Origin: Carposina sasakii
Taxonomy: Eukaryota; Arthropoda; Insecta; Lepidoptera; Carposinidae
Length of the DNA: 64,000 bases
Direction of reading: 5' to 3'
Assembly (NCBI GenBank): GCA_014607495.2
Contig: CP053170.1
Location: 558,001 to 622,000 of the forward strand
The notes under the pieces were generated by a model. It searched no databases and had not been told where the DNA came from. It saw only the letters and a program-made list of their open reading frames with translations. Made by a program: the position numbers and the translations under genes. Of this stretch, positions 11,617 through 24,637 are shown piece after piece; position 1 is the stretch's first letter, and every line of letters begins with the position of its first letter.

Positions 11617-12594
11617 TAGGGGAAGATTGGGTAATGGGGGTCACTTAAGCAAGAATTAGAATACAAAAGCTAAAAATTAACAAAAAAATTATTGCAACCG
11701 CCTCATAACAAAATTTACTTAATTAGCTATAATTTGAGATCAGTAATCATCACTTTGATAATCATCTTTGGGAAATATAAAAGTATTAAAAAAAAAACAG
11801 ATTTGACTCCCATTGCACTAAGTTACGGGTAATTGAGGTCACCTTGTGGGCAATGAGGATCATACAAAAATCTAACACAAATCGCGTCACGTCTGATACA
11901 GGGGTATCGTTTGATTCCTGGAGAATCTTGCTCTTTACTCTTTCGGTCCCCTTCTTCGGCACGCGCGTAATCTTGCTACACGCGTCAATGTGCATTTATG
12001 CAGAAAACGCAGTCTATTTACTCAACTTTGGATCCTAATATTTTAGAAACCAGACACTTCCCAGGTATGCTTCCATGAAGAAAAATGATCATGATGATGA
12101 GGAGATTCCATAAATTTGGGGAACGTTGACGACCAAAAATCACCCCGTATATTTTTCCTTTCCCCTATCTTTTTCTTTGGGTGGCGGTCACTAGCGGGCA
12201 ATGGGGATCACCCGATTCTCATTACCCACAAGTATTTTATGAAGAAAAAATAATAAACACAAAATATACATTAGAAAAACTCCGGATTTAAGTAGGAAAT
12301 CATTACACCAAATGTATAAGTAAGGGCGTAAAATAGTAACATACAAGTAGACCAATAACTATAAAAGTTACTGTATATTTTGCATCCGTAAAAATTTACA
12401 TCGGCGAGCCGCAAAAAGAAAACACACCTCTCATTCTCTATGCTGTCGCCATACCCACGCGGCACGCTCGCAGCGACAGCGAGGGGAACAGAGCGGGCAG
12501 GGAGGATCCTTAACGCATTTCTATTAGTGTTACTTTTGGAGATGTGTGGGTGACCACTATTACCCACTGACTCCCATTACCCGATCTTCCCCTA
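11617..12594. mobile_element. Nested element with TAGGGGAAGATTGGGTAATG ends
   Basis: The inverted ends taggggaagattgggtaat and ttacccgatcttccccta bound about 980 bases within the hAT element. The repeated phrase 'gg(c/t)aatggggatcac' recurs inside (near 11850 and 12195). A segment at about 11957-12152 is duplicated directly at 12848-13029. No transposase is recognised. Confidence 0.75.
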
Positions 12595-12645
12595 CTTAGT
12601 ACATACATGATTATATTATTCTTAAATATTATCAGAAATCATCTA

Positions 12646-13029
12646 TACAGGGTGTTTTTTTGTGGCCACCTTTAACGAAGGGTACGTATTCTATACATGA
12701 AATAAAGCAAATTTATGCCAAAAAAAATGCTGGGAAAAAAAATTTTTTTTTGAAATTTTTTTTAAATTCCTTGATCGTGCGAAATTTATAGTGTCTAGTG
12801 TTTATGTTAGTTTTTTATAGACAGATATTAATTATTTTTCGTGAAAAAATCCTGCTACGCGCGTCTATGTGCATTTATGCAGAAAAACGCAGTCTATTTA
12901 CTCAACTTTGGACCCTAATATTTTGGAAACCAGACACTTCCCAGGTATGCTTCCATGGAGAAAAATGATCGTGATGATGAGGAGATTCCGTAGTTTTCGG
13001 GAACGTTGACGACCAAAAACCATCCTGTA
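12646..13029. mobile_element. Nested MITE with TACAGGGTGTTTTT end
   Basis: It starts tacagggtgtttttttgtgg and ends ccaaaaaccatcctgta. A longer copy of the family lies at 58491-59024 in the other orientation. Its right half repeats 11957-12152. Confidence 0.75.
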
Positions 13030-13299
13030 GGTAATGAAAATAAAATAAATAATTAATACTAAAATTTAATTTTTAGATACTTAATTCTTGATTCCGATTA
13101 TATTTATTTATATATTTATGTTTGGTAGGAAGGTACCTATGTTTGTTAAATAATAACATGATCTACCTATGGTTTCACAATAAATTATTTATTGAAAAAC
13201 TCGACAAAAAAAAAACAATTTATTTGGAAAATAATTTGGGACAAGGGGCCTCCGCTCCTTTATTGCCCCGAGGCCTCCGGACCTCTAAATCCGGCCCTG

Positions 13300-14354
13300 A
13301 ATGAAGCCCTACGTCAGCCCAGGAAATTATAAGCCGGGATGCCATAATCAATTTTACAATTTACCACAGAGCGATATAGCTATAATAAGTAGGTAGGTAC
13401 TTAACTTATTACTCACAACGGGGTTACAAAGTAGGTTACCTAATTTCAATTCCTAGTAATTACTGATTGAAATGAATGGTTTCCGTTATGAGAAAAAAAA
13501 TAAAAATAATGTGTAATTTGAATCCCACGATACAAATAAGAGGAAATTTTTTATTTTTTTTATTTTGGTGTTTTCCCTGTGGATTTCCAGTGACCCTTCT
13601 AAATCAAAGCTACTGAACCCTCTGGGTAACAGTCCTCCTGTAAAGCTAGATTTTTTTCCATGATGAATCATATAAAGGCAATAACCAAGACCTGGCAGGC
13701 ATCACCCCTTCTTCATCTTTTTTATCTTTGAGTATAAAAATTAATAAAAGACTTGTTTCTGTAAATTTGAAAGATTTATAAGTATGTAGCCTTTGGAAGC
13801 TGTAAGTCGGCCTTGTTTGCCCCCTTTTTTTACAATTAGCTAGGCAAACATTTGACCGCCATCGACCGATGTTAAGCAAGATGCGGCCTAGGGTGGTACA
13901 TGTTTGCCTAGAAAGTGCCTATTCACTCTAGCTTTGAAGAGACCAATGTTGCGAACCCTGGTTTGCAAACTTTAAACACACCAACGTAATCTTGCACCAC
14001 TTTAAGGATTTGTGTCGTGATGGTCTCTTTTTTGGAAGTCGGTCAAAAATAACGAAAGTCGACCCGGCAACCGGCCGGGGCGCGCTCGTAAAATGTTTAA
14101 ATGCGAATTTTAAATCTGTATTTCCAGAAGCTCGTAAAAACTGCATAAAATCGCCAACGGAAGCTTTTGTACTTCGATCGTTTGAACTGTGGGCAGGAAT
14201 GCCGGCAAAATAAACAATTCCCCCGCTTTTTACTTACTTTGACGTGCCTAACTGTAGGTAGGTAGAATGTTGGTTTAAAAAAATATATTTGGCGGTAGAT
14301 TGTAAATAATCAAATATTTATGATTATATTGGTTACCTACCTACATTATTACAA
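13300..14354. other. Intergenic, no gene recognised
   Basis: Mostly A/T-rich unique-looking DNA. A more G/C-rich patch at 13930-14216 has a 73-codon open frame on the plus strand, with no recognised domain, no good start context and no splice partners. I take it as a fragment of an unrecognised repeat. Confidence 0.5.
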
Positions 14355-14597
14355 TCCTACTAATATTATAAACTCAAAGTTAGTGAGTATGGATGGATGG
14401 ATAGATTTTAGTTAGGTACTCATTCACGTAAAAACGACTGGAGCCATTTTAATAAAATTTGGTATGGAGATAGCTGACACCCTCGATTAACACATAGGCT
14501 GCTTTTTATTCCGGGAAAATATTTTTATCCCGGATAATTTCGACATTTTGTTTTTGTTTTTTCAGTCCACGCGGACGAAGTCGCGGGCGTCCACTAG
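14355..14597 (+). mobile_element. Non-autonomous Helitron of lepidopteran type
   Basis: It begins tcctactaatattataaac and ends with a hairpin (ggacg...cgtcc) followed by CTAG and a T, at 14594-14598. That matches the Helitron rule of a 3' hairpin plus CTRR. The internal block cgtccgcgtgga/cgaagtcgcgggc is common in moth genomes. Decayed pieces of the family recur, for example near 5370-5480, 18540-18600, 22860-22880, 28310-28495, 31855-31960 and 61390-61470. Confidence 0.75.
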
Positions 14598-15812
14598 TAA
14601 TACAATATTAAGAAAATTCCATGATACTCGTAGGGCAGCTATATTCTGATACGAGTATTCGCATAGCAAACTTGCAATGTCGTTTTAAACTAGGTAGGTT
14701 TTAAACTACAGCAAAATAACAAGATGACTCCAAACAAGATTTTAATTCGTCAAATTATTCTACGAAAGTATACGACTGGGCTGTACCTAAGATAATTAAA
14801 ACTACCAAGATACATTTTGCTGTTTGCAAAACAGGGCTACGTTCAATAATCGACTCAATTACCATTAATTACTGAGATGAAGCTATTCATAACAATTTGC
14901 AGAGTGCGCAAGAGTTGATTAAGGGTCAACGCGCAGAAGGCATGCGTACGCTACGTATGCAAATACTAAGAATGTGAGAATCAAATTCGATTTCTTGTAG
15001 AGATAATAATATAATGTGTTTGTTTATGTGTACATACTTATGTACTTATAGATTTTACGGTTTATTCAGAAGTTTCTGTTTCATATGGATCAGCATTAGT
15101 TAAGTATGGATTTGATTTTAACGAATTAAAATACAGACATTACAAAAACAATTGAGATTTTTGGGAACAATCTTGCGTAAAAAAGCTGAAATGAAAAAAA
15201 AAATGAAAAATAGTTTATTGACCATATTTACAATGCAGTTACAAATGGCACATACATAGATAGGAGTATTTTTATACCAAGCCTACTATAATAACACAAA
15301 ATAGATTGGTTAAAAGATAATTTAGCATTCATAAGTGAAACGTCGATGTCTGTAGAAGTATATAACTGTAGCACAGACATCGGCGCCCTCCATCGGTTAT
15401 ATTGTTATTATGTACAAAGTTATAGTTACGTAAGCCAGTACAACATTAATCAATAATATTTCCTCATTACACTATAGTAACCCTTCATTTACAAAGACCA
15501 ATATTTAGATAGTACTATACTACCTAGCTCTTTCGCTTTCACATTTTTTAGTATACCCACAGACTCTCACAGGCTACAGTGTGCCGTGAAGTCAAATTGT
15601 GTCGAGCCCCAGAGCAACACACTTTGTTTTGTCACAGGCCTGACTTTCCATGATAATTATCACGTACATCTCGAGTGACGATTCACGTCATAATTAAATC
15701 TGATAACATCATCGAAACTTGACGACCTTTTGATCTTCAATGGTTTCCTGATATATGAGTAACTCGTACTCTAAACATAAATATGGAGATGTTTTGAAGG
15801 CCTATGCCCTGA
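14598..15812. other. Intergenic, no gene recognised
   Basis: A/T-rich DNA with short direct and inverted repeats and no supported gene. Possible old transposon pieces are visible near 15190-15300 but are too diverged to name. Confidence 0.5.
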
Positions 15813-16060
15813 CATGATGATGATCTCCAACCGTATTTTCGGCCAAGGCGACCTATCTCTACGGAGATTGGCCAGGTACGCAGGAGATATTACAGTGCAC
15901 AAGTGTGTGCGTAAACACAGATGCACTATCTATTTTTATTTTTTATTTAGTTATTCCGTTACTCTCATAGTCCGATGGGACAGAAAGCCGACACGACCGG
16001 AGAGAGATCAGGCGCAGGACCAGGGCCCTGACATACACGTCTATGATACCTTCTGATGCA
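15813..16060 (-). repeat. tRNA-derived SINE (family C), minus strand
   Basis: In reverse orientation it carries the family C body blocks: ccgtattttcggcc, ctctacggagattggcca, cacaagtgtgtgcg, catagtccgatggga and gagagagatcaggcgca. It lies about 250 bases upstream of the first pacifastin exon. Confidence 0.75.
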
Positions 16061-16305
16061 GATCTATTATCAAAGCCCCTTAGTCTAGTGCGAACCACAA
16101 TGGAGTCACTTCTTTTTTGGGGGCGCACTAACTCTAAAAAGTGATACTTGTATTTAGCTAACTAATTATATTTTCTAAATTTCCTTCGGAGTTCCTGTGT
16201 ACCTTCATGCTTACACGGAAAGTCCAATACTTACATGTCAGTTGCGTAAGCCCAGCGTGTTTCTTCGATGACTGCGCGTCCAGCATTAGAAGCCGCAGAA
16301 GGGTA

Positions 16306-16311
16306 TCAGTT
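16306..16311 (+). promoter_or_regulatory. Candidate initiator (TCAGTT) of the pacifastin gene
   Basis: TCAGTT matches the arthropod initiator consensus and sits 79 bases upstream of the ATG at 16387. The sequence at +28 (tgacc) fits a downstream promoter element at four of five positions. No TATA box lies 30 bases upstream. This is an inference from short motifs. Confidence 0.3.
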
Positions 16312-16386
16312 CGATTCGGACTGCAGTGGCGGGCTGACCGTGGTCCGAGACGCCGTGTGTTGATGTTGTGACAAAAAGTTCGTGAA

Positions 16387-16447
16387 ATGAAGTGGCTAGT
16401 CGTTGTGAGCTGCGTGGTATGCCTGGTGCACCTTTCCGAAGCGGGGG
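16387..16447 (+). CDS. Gene 1 exon 1: signal peptide
   Basis: The first exon encodes MKWLVVVSCVVCLVHLSEAG: a Lys after Met, a hydrophobic core and an A-G cleavage region, a typical secretion signal. It ends in phase 1 at a gtatgt donor. The following intron is 15.4 kb, far longer than any other in the gene. Confidence 0.85.
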
Positions 16448-19400
16448 GTATGTAATTATCTTTATTTACTAATTTTCACAGCTTTTTAAAAATCTGTTGT
16501 CGAGTAAAACTTACAGTCAAGTACGAACTTGCTATAAAAAAGTTGCTACCCTCAGTCTAGTTTATTAGCGAACGTAAGCGACTTTGCGTGGACTAAAACT
16601 GCGGATAGCTTTATGAAATAGCTTATTCGATTATTCTGATACATAAAAGAAACATGACTGTTGATTATGCACAAATTCCATCATAATGTGATGGATTGTC
16701 TCTTCGTAACCTTTCACTGATAGTATTCTAGTAAGATTAATATCGTAGTGCTGCGTGGTGTTAGCAGAGTAGAATTGCTCTACCCCATGTCTACCCTTGG
16801 GTATCGCAAGAGGCGATTAAGGGTTTCCGGGAAGTGAGCAGCAGTGCCTCCCGTGTTGACAATGTAGTCCGAAAATCACACCGCGGTCACCAACCCGCTT
16901 GTCCAGCGTGGTGAATAGGGGCAAAAATTCCCCTATGGCATGACAGTAGCATTGTAACATGCCCTGGGGGAGACCTACGTGCAGCAGTGGACTGCAATAG
17001 GCTGATCGTAGTAATATACATAGTAAACTTCTATAAGTACAAAAATGTATAATGTTGAAAAATCGTTAACTAAACTTATTATTCAAACCTTAGTTTATCT
17101 AACAAATCTACCCTCATTTAAAAAACCTGAAGTTTGAAAAAAGTTCGTTTTTGTTTTTTTGTCTATTGGATGAAAGTTGGCATAGAGATGCCTTTTAAGT
17201 TCTGTCATTTCCATATTTCCCGGCAATTTTGAATTTGGAACTGTTCTATATTCGAAACTTTAAACTTTGAATCTTAAAACAGTTGAAAGTATTAGGATTA
17301 ATGCTATTGTTTAGTCACAGCGTCGATTGGAATCTGTCAGGTTACGTACGAAAATGAATCTTTCAGGGAAAATGTTCGTGCAATACTTATTTTTCTACAA
17401 CTTTAGAAGAGGCCTGACACAGCTTCAGTGTTTTGAAGAGCTGACATCTGTGTTCAGTAATCAAACCCCATGTCTGCGGACTGTCGAACGCTGGTATTTA
17501 GAATTCCAACGTGGACATACTAGTGTTAGTGACAAATCTCGCGAAGTGCGCCCAAAATCCGCCTTCACTGAAGATAACATCATTGCTGTGAAACAACTAA
17601 TTCTCAAAGATCATCATGTGACGTATCGAGAGATAGAGGCTCTATTATTAGGCATCTCAGGGCACAACCATTCAGATGATCTTGCATAAAGCGCTTGGTG
17701 TGAGAAAGCTAGTTTGCCGATAGATACCGCATCTGCTTTCAGACGATCACAAGGCGGCCCGCGTCAGATGGTGTAAGAAAACTCTGCAAAGGTTCAACCG
17801 AGGAGAGTCAAATCACGTCTACGACATCATCAGTGGTGACGAATCTTGGATCTATGCCTACGATCCTGATTCTAAACAACAATCTATATCTGGGTCTTTC
17901 AAGACGAGCCAAAGTTGACTAAAGTTGTTCGTTCTCGAAGCACTTCAAAGAATATGGTGGCCACGTGCGTTAGAAAAACCGGCCATGTTGCGACTATTGC
18001 ACTTGAAGATCGTTGAACGGTTAACGCAGAGTGGTATACCAGTTTATTTACCACAAGTCATCACCGAACTTCGAAAATCTAACTCAAAGCGACGCATCAT
18101 CCTGCACCACGACAACGCAAGCTCACACAGCGCTCGTCAAACGATTGAGTATTTGAAGCAGGAAGAAGTAGAAATTCTTGACCATCCTCCATACAGTCCT
18201 GACCTAAGGCCTAACGATTTCTTTACATTTCCTTAAATTAAAAAAAGTCTTCGTGGTCAAAGGTTCCAGTCCGGTGAAGAAGCAGTCGACGCTTTGAAGT
18301 CAGCCATTTTGAACACCCCCACTTTAGAGTGGAATAAATGTTATAATAACTGGTTTGAGTGAATGGAAAAGTGTATTAAGCTACGTGGTGAATACTTTGA
18401 AAAATAATAAAAGTACTATAAGGTTCTAGTTGTGTTGTTTTCTTCTAACGACAAAACTTAAAAGGCATGCCCTCGTATTACAGATAGATTATGATCTGGA
18501 ATAGGACGTGTGTAATTATCCCAGGGTAATATCCCCACTAATGCAGGTATAAATTTTTCTCTAGTGCAAGCAGACGAAGTAGAGGGTCGCTAGTCAATAC
18601 AAAACTCTTTAATTTAATGTAGATAAAATATATAGAAAGTGTTATATAAAAAAGTGTTGCTGTTTAAATTAATCCTACTACATAATTATGGAAAGTTTGT
18701 ACAACGGATCTTTGGATATTTTGTTAGTTTATCATGTTTAAACTAACGATATTGATGAAACTTGTCAAGAGTAACACATAGTTCTCATGGAAGAAGTCGC
18801 GGGCGTCTGCTCATATTCAAATAAGGACATTCAAGTACTTTGAATTTACAATCAATATCATAATTTTCTTAACACCTCTACTGGATTGAGTGGTTCATAA
18901 TTGATAAACTATAATTTTGTTTATTATACTCAAATTAATACGCCTTTACTTATATAAAACCTAATAACCCCATCCCACGGTGCGTGTCGGTGCGGGCTGG
19001 TCCGCGTCCGCCTACATTTATCACCACGGACCCAGACGCACCGAGACGGACGCGTCTGCATTACAATATCATGGACCGTAGGAACCCACCTTAAGGATAT
19101 TATTGTGTGTAGCTTATATGACTTTCGATAACATAATTATACTCGTACCTACGTATGTGACCTATCAAGTAGGTAGCTAGATTGTTAAGTTCTGTAAATA
19201 TAAGTAAGTATCTAAATTCGTCTTATTTACTGCAGATATACATCTGCACATACATCGGTACAATAATTATTAGGTAATTTTGATGTATATACAGGGTGTA
19301 ACAAAAAGGGTATGTTAAGCGAAAAGCTACGTAAATAGCCCACTGTAGAGGACCTATCTACAAAATTTGAGACTCGAAATCACATTTTTATTTTTCAAGA

Positions 19401-22400
19401 TTGTATGAAAATTTCTGAGATATTTAAAAATTCTCCATACTATCGGGAAAAATAAACATGTGATTTCGGGTCTGAAATTTTGTGGATAGATTCTCTATAG
19501 TGGGCTATTTACATAGCTTTTCGCTTAACATACCCTTTTTGTTACACCCTGTATATTGAAGGTAACGTTTACGTTTTACCTTTTACATAGAGGAATAAGT
19601 TTTAAAAGTCGTATTAGTACGTGTTATGCCGTTAAATTTTAATTTTAATCATATAAGTAAATAAATATGATGAATCAGTGCAGTTTCTTGTTGAATAAAG
19701 CAATATTTTACAGTCAAAAAATAAAAATGAACCAAGTAACTCCATCTATGATGATTTTTACTTCCCTGCTTTGGCTTACAAGGAAGAACACTCTTGTCTT
19801 TTATTCCTCTATGCCTTTTACGGCTATAAACTATTATTAATGTCACATAACTTAAGAAGGTCTAATAATAGACGAACCCTAACCAATGAGTACCTACCTC
19901 TTTCGTTATCCCATTTTAATTAAGTACTTTAAAAACCTCAAAACACACGTTAATAATATACCACATAGGTACCTACTTTATATTTATTCAAGTTTTAACG
20001 TTTTTCGAAATTTTATTTTATATGGATGGTGGGCAAAAAAATTGAGTCAATTAATCACATGCATGGATACATGATGCATGAAAACCAAGCATATGAAGAC
20101 ACATGCCTACGTCATTTATATCGTCAAGGTGTAACAAAGTCGAATATGTTTCTTTTGTATAATATAATAATAGGTAAAGTTATTGGACAAAGATGTCTAA
20201 TGACTATTTATTACATACACACATACATATAATCACGCCTTTATCCCTTACGGGGTAGGCAGAGCACCAAGGGCCGATATAACCACATGGTGCCACTTCT
20301 GACCAATTTTAAGGGTATAGTTGAGATGTACAAGTTCGGTTATTATTACATTACATACATATATAAATATACACACGGCTGTGTTCCCGGAATGGGGTAG
20401 CCAGAACTGCAGGATCGTAAAGGAGACCCCATAGCCACCTTTAGCATAGGACCAGCTAAATTTAAGTAAAACCTGTGAGGTCTGAAGTACAGGCCTATTT
20501 ATAACATCAAGAAAATGGCCTCGTGCCTACTGATACTATTAATGTATTTTTAGCAAATATTGCTCTCCAATTATAGAAATTACATTTATAGCGTGCAATA
20601 AATAAACTTGTAGGTATGATAAAGGGTAATGGCGGATGTGAGGGTGGCCCTTAGGTTGTGCCCTTTGCTGATAACTTTTGAAGTTAATCTTCTATACATA
20701 AAATTGTAACGGATCGATGTTTGTGCACGCTAACGTCTAAAACGGCTGAACCGATTTTCAGGAATAAAAAAATTTAATAAAATAAAATGGGGGGTGCAAG
20801 TCTAGAATACACGATGACTGATAAACCGATTTATCGAAATTTAGTCTGTCCAAATACGATAAATATAGCCGCCATGTTGAATTTTGTATAGTGACGTTAC
20901 GATATCGTATTATACGATATCCATGATGCGTGGTCATGTTAGGGGGGCTGATACATAGAATAATAAGTTCTCTTTACGTCGGACTCATTATTCTATAGCC
21001 AAATATTAGGCGTAGGTAGCTCTTTGTTTTGTATTTAGGAGAAGTAGGGCAACACTAAGAAACGGTTTTCCGAAATTCTTGCAGCAACGGAAAAAAACGG
21101 GAGCTTCATAGATACGGAAAAACTTGTCTTATGATGATGCATGGAAATTAATTAAACTTTACTAGGGTTGGGCGTTACAAATTAAATTATTATCGATAGC
21201 GTTATCGATATTTTTGTAAAAAATCGCATGAGTGTATTCGTTTTCCTCTTTTGAATAATAGGGTGAGGGTCTGGATAAGATTTGTTTGGCTTTTTGCGAT
21301 TTTGTTATCACAAGTGCAGATATCTTATACTAGAGTGCGTATACTTCATTTTTATGATGGCGCTAGTTACTATGTTAATAACTACATTATCTGTGTCATT
21401 GCATACAAAAATGTTAGTTCCGAAATCAGACATAAGGAGTTATACTCTGAAACGGAGTTTAGTGGATACCCGCCACTTTGTCTGAGTGTACTTCAGGAAA
21501 GATATGTTTCTGAGAAAAAAAGCCCTACATATAAGCTTTTTTAAATAAATGGACTGTCCAACACAAAAATAATGAACCAGCTAGTTCTCGAGATTAACGC
21601 ATTCAACCAAACAAAGAAACTCTACGAGTTTTACAATTCTCGTATATTAAAACGTAGCAAAGCGCATGTCAGTAGTAGGTATTATTATATGTACACATGC
21701 AATTTTTAATAATTCAAGCCTAGACCTTGACGCTTTTACCTTTTTTATTTTCATGCTTGACACGTCCAATAATAGAGACTCTTGCAATAGATCAATCAAC
21801 ATTATAACAATAATGTTATTGTCACCGTGGGAACCCTATTTTCCTTATTGCCAAGCTCATGCATATTACATAGATACATCTATTTATATCAAATAAGCAG
21901 GTTTTTCCTGCATATAGATGGTGTTGGTGCATGTCACAAAAACGTCGAGATTTTACGTAAACGTATAATTAATTCTAGCATAATATTTACTTTTATTGAA
22001 TGATTAAGGCGTAATCTCTTGAAGTGACCCTATCAATATCATATTCCTTTCCTTTTACCTTCCTTATCTTCTCCTTCCTCTTGTTTCGCGAACTGGCCGG
22101 CGGCGGCAGTGGCAGCGCAAGTGGCCGGGCGCACCAGGGGTCGACTAGCCCGGCCCGCGTCCCCCCAGCCAGCCGAATCTTTCCCTTCCCAGATGGGTCA
22201 GACTCTTTGACCCATGTGGCCCCCTTTAAGGGTCACGCAAGTTACCGGCGCGTTGTTGCGCGCCGAGAATATTGCCCGGGCACGGGAGTCGCACCAAGGC
22301 CCGCAACCCAGGGCGCATTTTTGTACCTAGGACATAGAGGAATAATTCCTCTATGTCTAGGACATAGAGGAATAATTCCTCTATGTCTAGGACGACCCAC

Positions 22401-24580
22401 GTCCTACATACATATACATACATACATAATAATCACGCCTCTTTCCCGAAGGGGTAGGCAGAGATCACGGATCTCCATTTGCTACGATCCTGACACGCCT
22501 CTTTCGCTTTATCTACTTTCATGATATTCTTCATGCACGCTCGTCGCTTTAGGGTACTCTTGACCTGACCTTTCTTTAGAATTTCACCAATTTGATGACC
22601 CACGTCCTACCAATATAAAATTTATACTTTTTGAGTATATATTTAACTTGATATTTTACATGTGAAAAGAAGATCCCTAATGATCCCGCAGTGTTGGCTG
22701 ACTCAATTCGGGAAGTCAGCCTTGTATGTGTATTACACATTATGTTTAAGTGAACATGGACATGTAATATGGATGTTAGACTTTCACCCAAAAACTAGTG
22801 AACAGGTTTTATTGAGACTTGGCAGTGATTTAGCTTATACATCAGACTAACACTGAACAAAATCGCGGGCGTCCAGTATGATATACCTACTTACGTCACA
22901 TGAATCTGAGTAGCACCACATAGCGCGCCATAATGATTATAACCTAACCATCTTAACCACAAGTTCTTACGAAACGACTGTAAAACATAGGTTCATTGCA
23001 TTTTTATCATTTTTATCGAGTTTCGCATGACCTCGACGAGCCAGAGGAAGTATTATCAAAGCAGATTATGCCGAGCCGTCGGAACTAATGAGAAAAAATA
23101 ATTATTAAATAACATAGAACTACCTAATTAATGGTACGCTAACGTGTGACCCGAGTGTCGCAAGCGCTCATATTTTAAATATCTATGTAGATAGCTTTGC
23201 CGCGTGGTGCCAGCAAAGTAGAGTTTTGTACCACCCAATGCCTGCCCGTGGGTATCGTACGACGCGATTAAGGGTTTCCGAGAGGTGGACAGTAGCGCCT
23301 CCCTTACTGAAAACATAGTCCAAAAACATAGGCAAAACCCCCCATGGCAGTAGCTTTGTGGCGTGCCTTGGGGGAGGCCTTCGTCCAACAGTGGACTGCA
23401 ATAGGCTGAAGACATGTAGAAAGCTGTAGGCTGTTTTTAAATTATATAGCTTATGCGTCATCATTTTTACTACTTTTCAGATTATAACATATGTAGATAG
23501 ACATGAATGTATTCCCGAAATGAGCTGGCCAAAACTGCAGGGTAAGGGAGATCCCGCAGCCGTGTTTAGTATACTTAGATGATGCTAACGATCAGTGACA
23601 AGTTGCTTGCTTATCGCCTGAGAGAACGCTCGAGTTATTTAATTGACTCTTACGACATGCACGGAAGTATATGCAGCTTATATGTATTTTAGTGAAGCCT
23701 CGCATCACATTATAATATTAATTATGTATCTACTTGATAAAATAATGGTTAAACTTTAGTATGTACCAGTTATGATAGTAGGTAATATATTTTCCTGTAA
23801 ATTTTAATAATATCGATATCATTTACTCGTACTGCACATCACTAAAATCTTAGTAGTTATTCGATTAATGGATTGTGCAGAAAAAAAATGAAAGTTTTAC
23901 TAAACTTGGACCATGAAAATAAAGTTACGCCTCATCTCGTTTATCAATAACAAGCGGCCGCTCACGACTTCGTCCGTGTGAAACCTGTGCTAAGCATGGA
24001 CAGAACCCTAGTTGTATAAACCTTCCTGTTGGATCACATCATCTATTAAAAAAAACCGCATCAAAATCCGTTGCGTACTTTTCAAGATCTAAGCATACAT
24101 AGGGACAGACAGCGGGAAGCGACTTTGTTTTATAAATTTGTAGTGATGATGAAGCTGTTGGAGTACAAAGTTTGAAGCAATCGTGTGCCTGTGCACGCGC
24201 AGACCGTATAAACTATCGCCCCTACGCCGATAGCATGCTATCAGTCATTCATTCATACATTATTATTATGTATGATGTCATCTGCTTTGTACACGGACTG
24301 GCTTGCCCTCTCCGTAACACGCAGATAAATAATATTCTAACAAGGTATTAATAAATTAATTAAGTACATGAAAGTAGATGAAGCGAAAGAGGTGTGTAAG
24401 GACCGTAGCAAGTGAAGATCCGTGATCTCTGCTTACCTCTTCGGAAAAGTGATTTTTATATACCTATGTATATATTAATCCGGAAGGACCGTGGTTGTAG
24501 TGACTGGATGGCAAAAACGGATTTTCGAGCCTTGTGGCGTGCTCTGGGGCACTATGTCCAGCAGTGGACTGCAATAGGCT

Positions 24581-24637
<57 letters not shown>

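Larger units (their letters stand above)
11460..13299. mobile_element. hAT-type element carrying two nested insertions
   Basis: The ends cagggtcggatttag and ctctaaatccggccctg are inverted and typical of hAT elements. The 8-bp flanks agtgaagc (11452-11459) and aatgaagc (13300-13307) match at seven of eight positions. The 1.84 kb inside has no intact transposase. Two further elements (11617-12594 and 12646-13029) are inserted in it, so most of its length is not its own. Confidence 0.8.

Noticed and set aside
13992..14213. 73-codon open frame
   Set aside because: It is short, isolated and without recognisable features; probably a repeat fragment.
22024..22524. 166-codon open frame on the plus strand
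   Set aside because: The composition is that of a G/C-rich repeat followed by the palindromes and a dispersed repeat; no domain, no splice partners and no start context.
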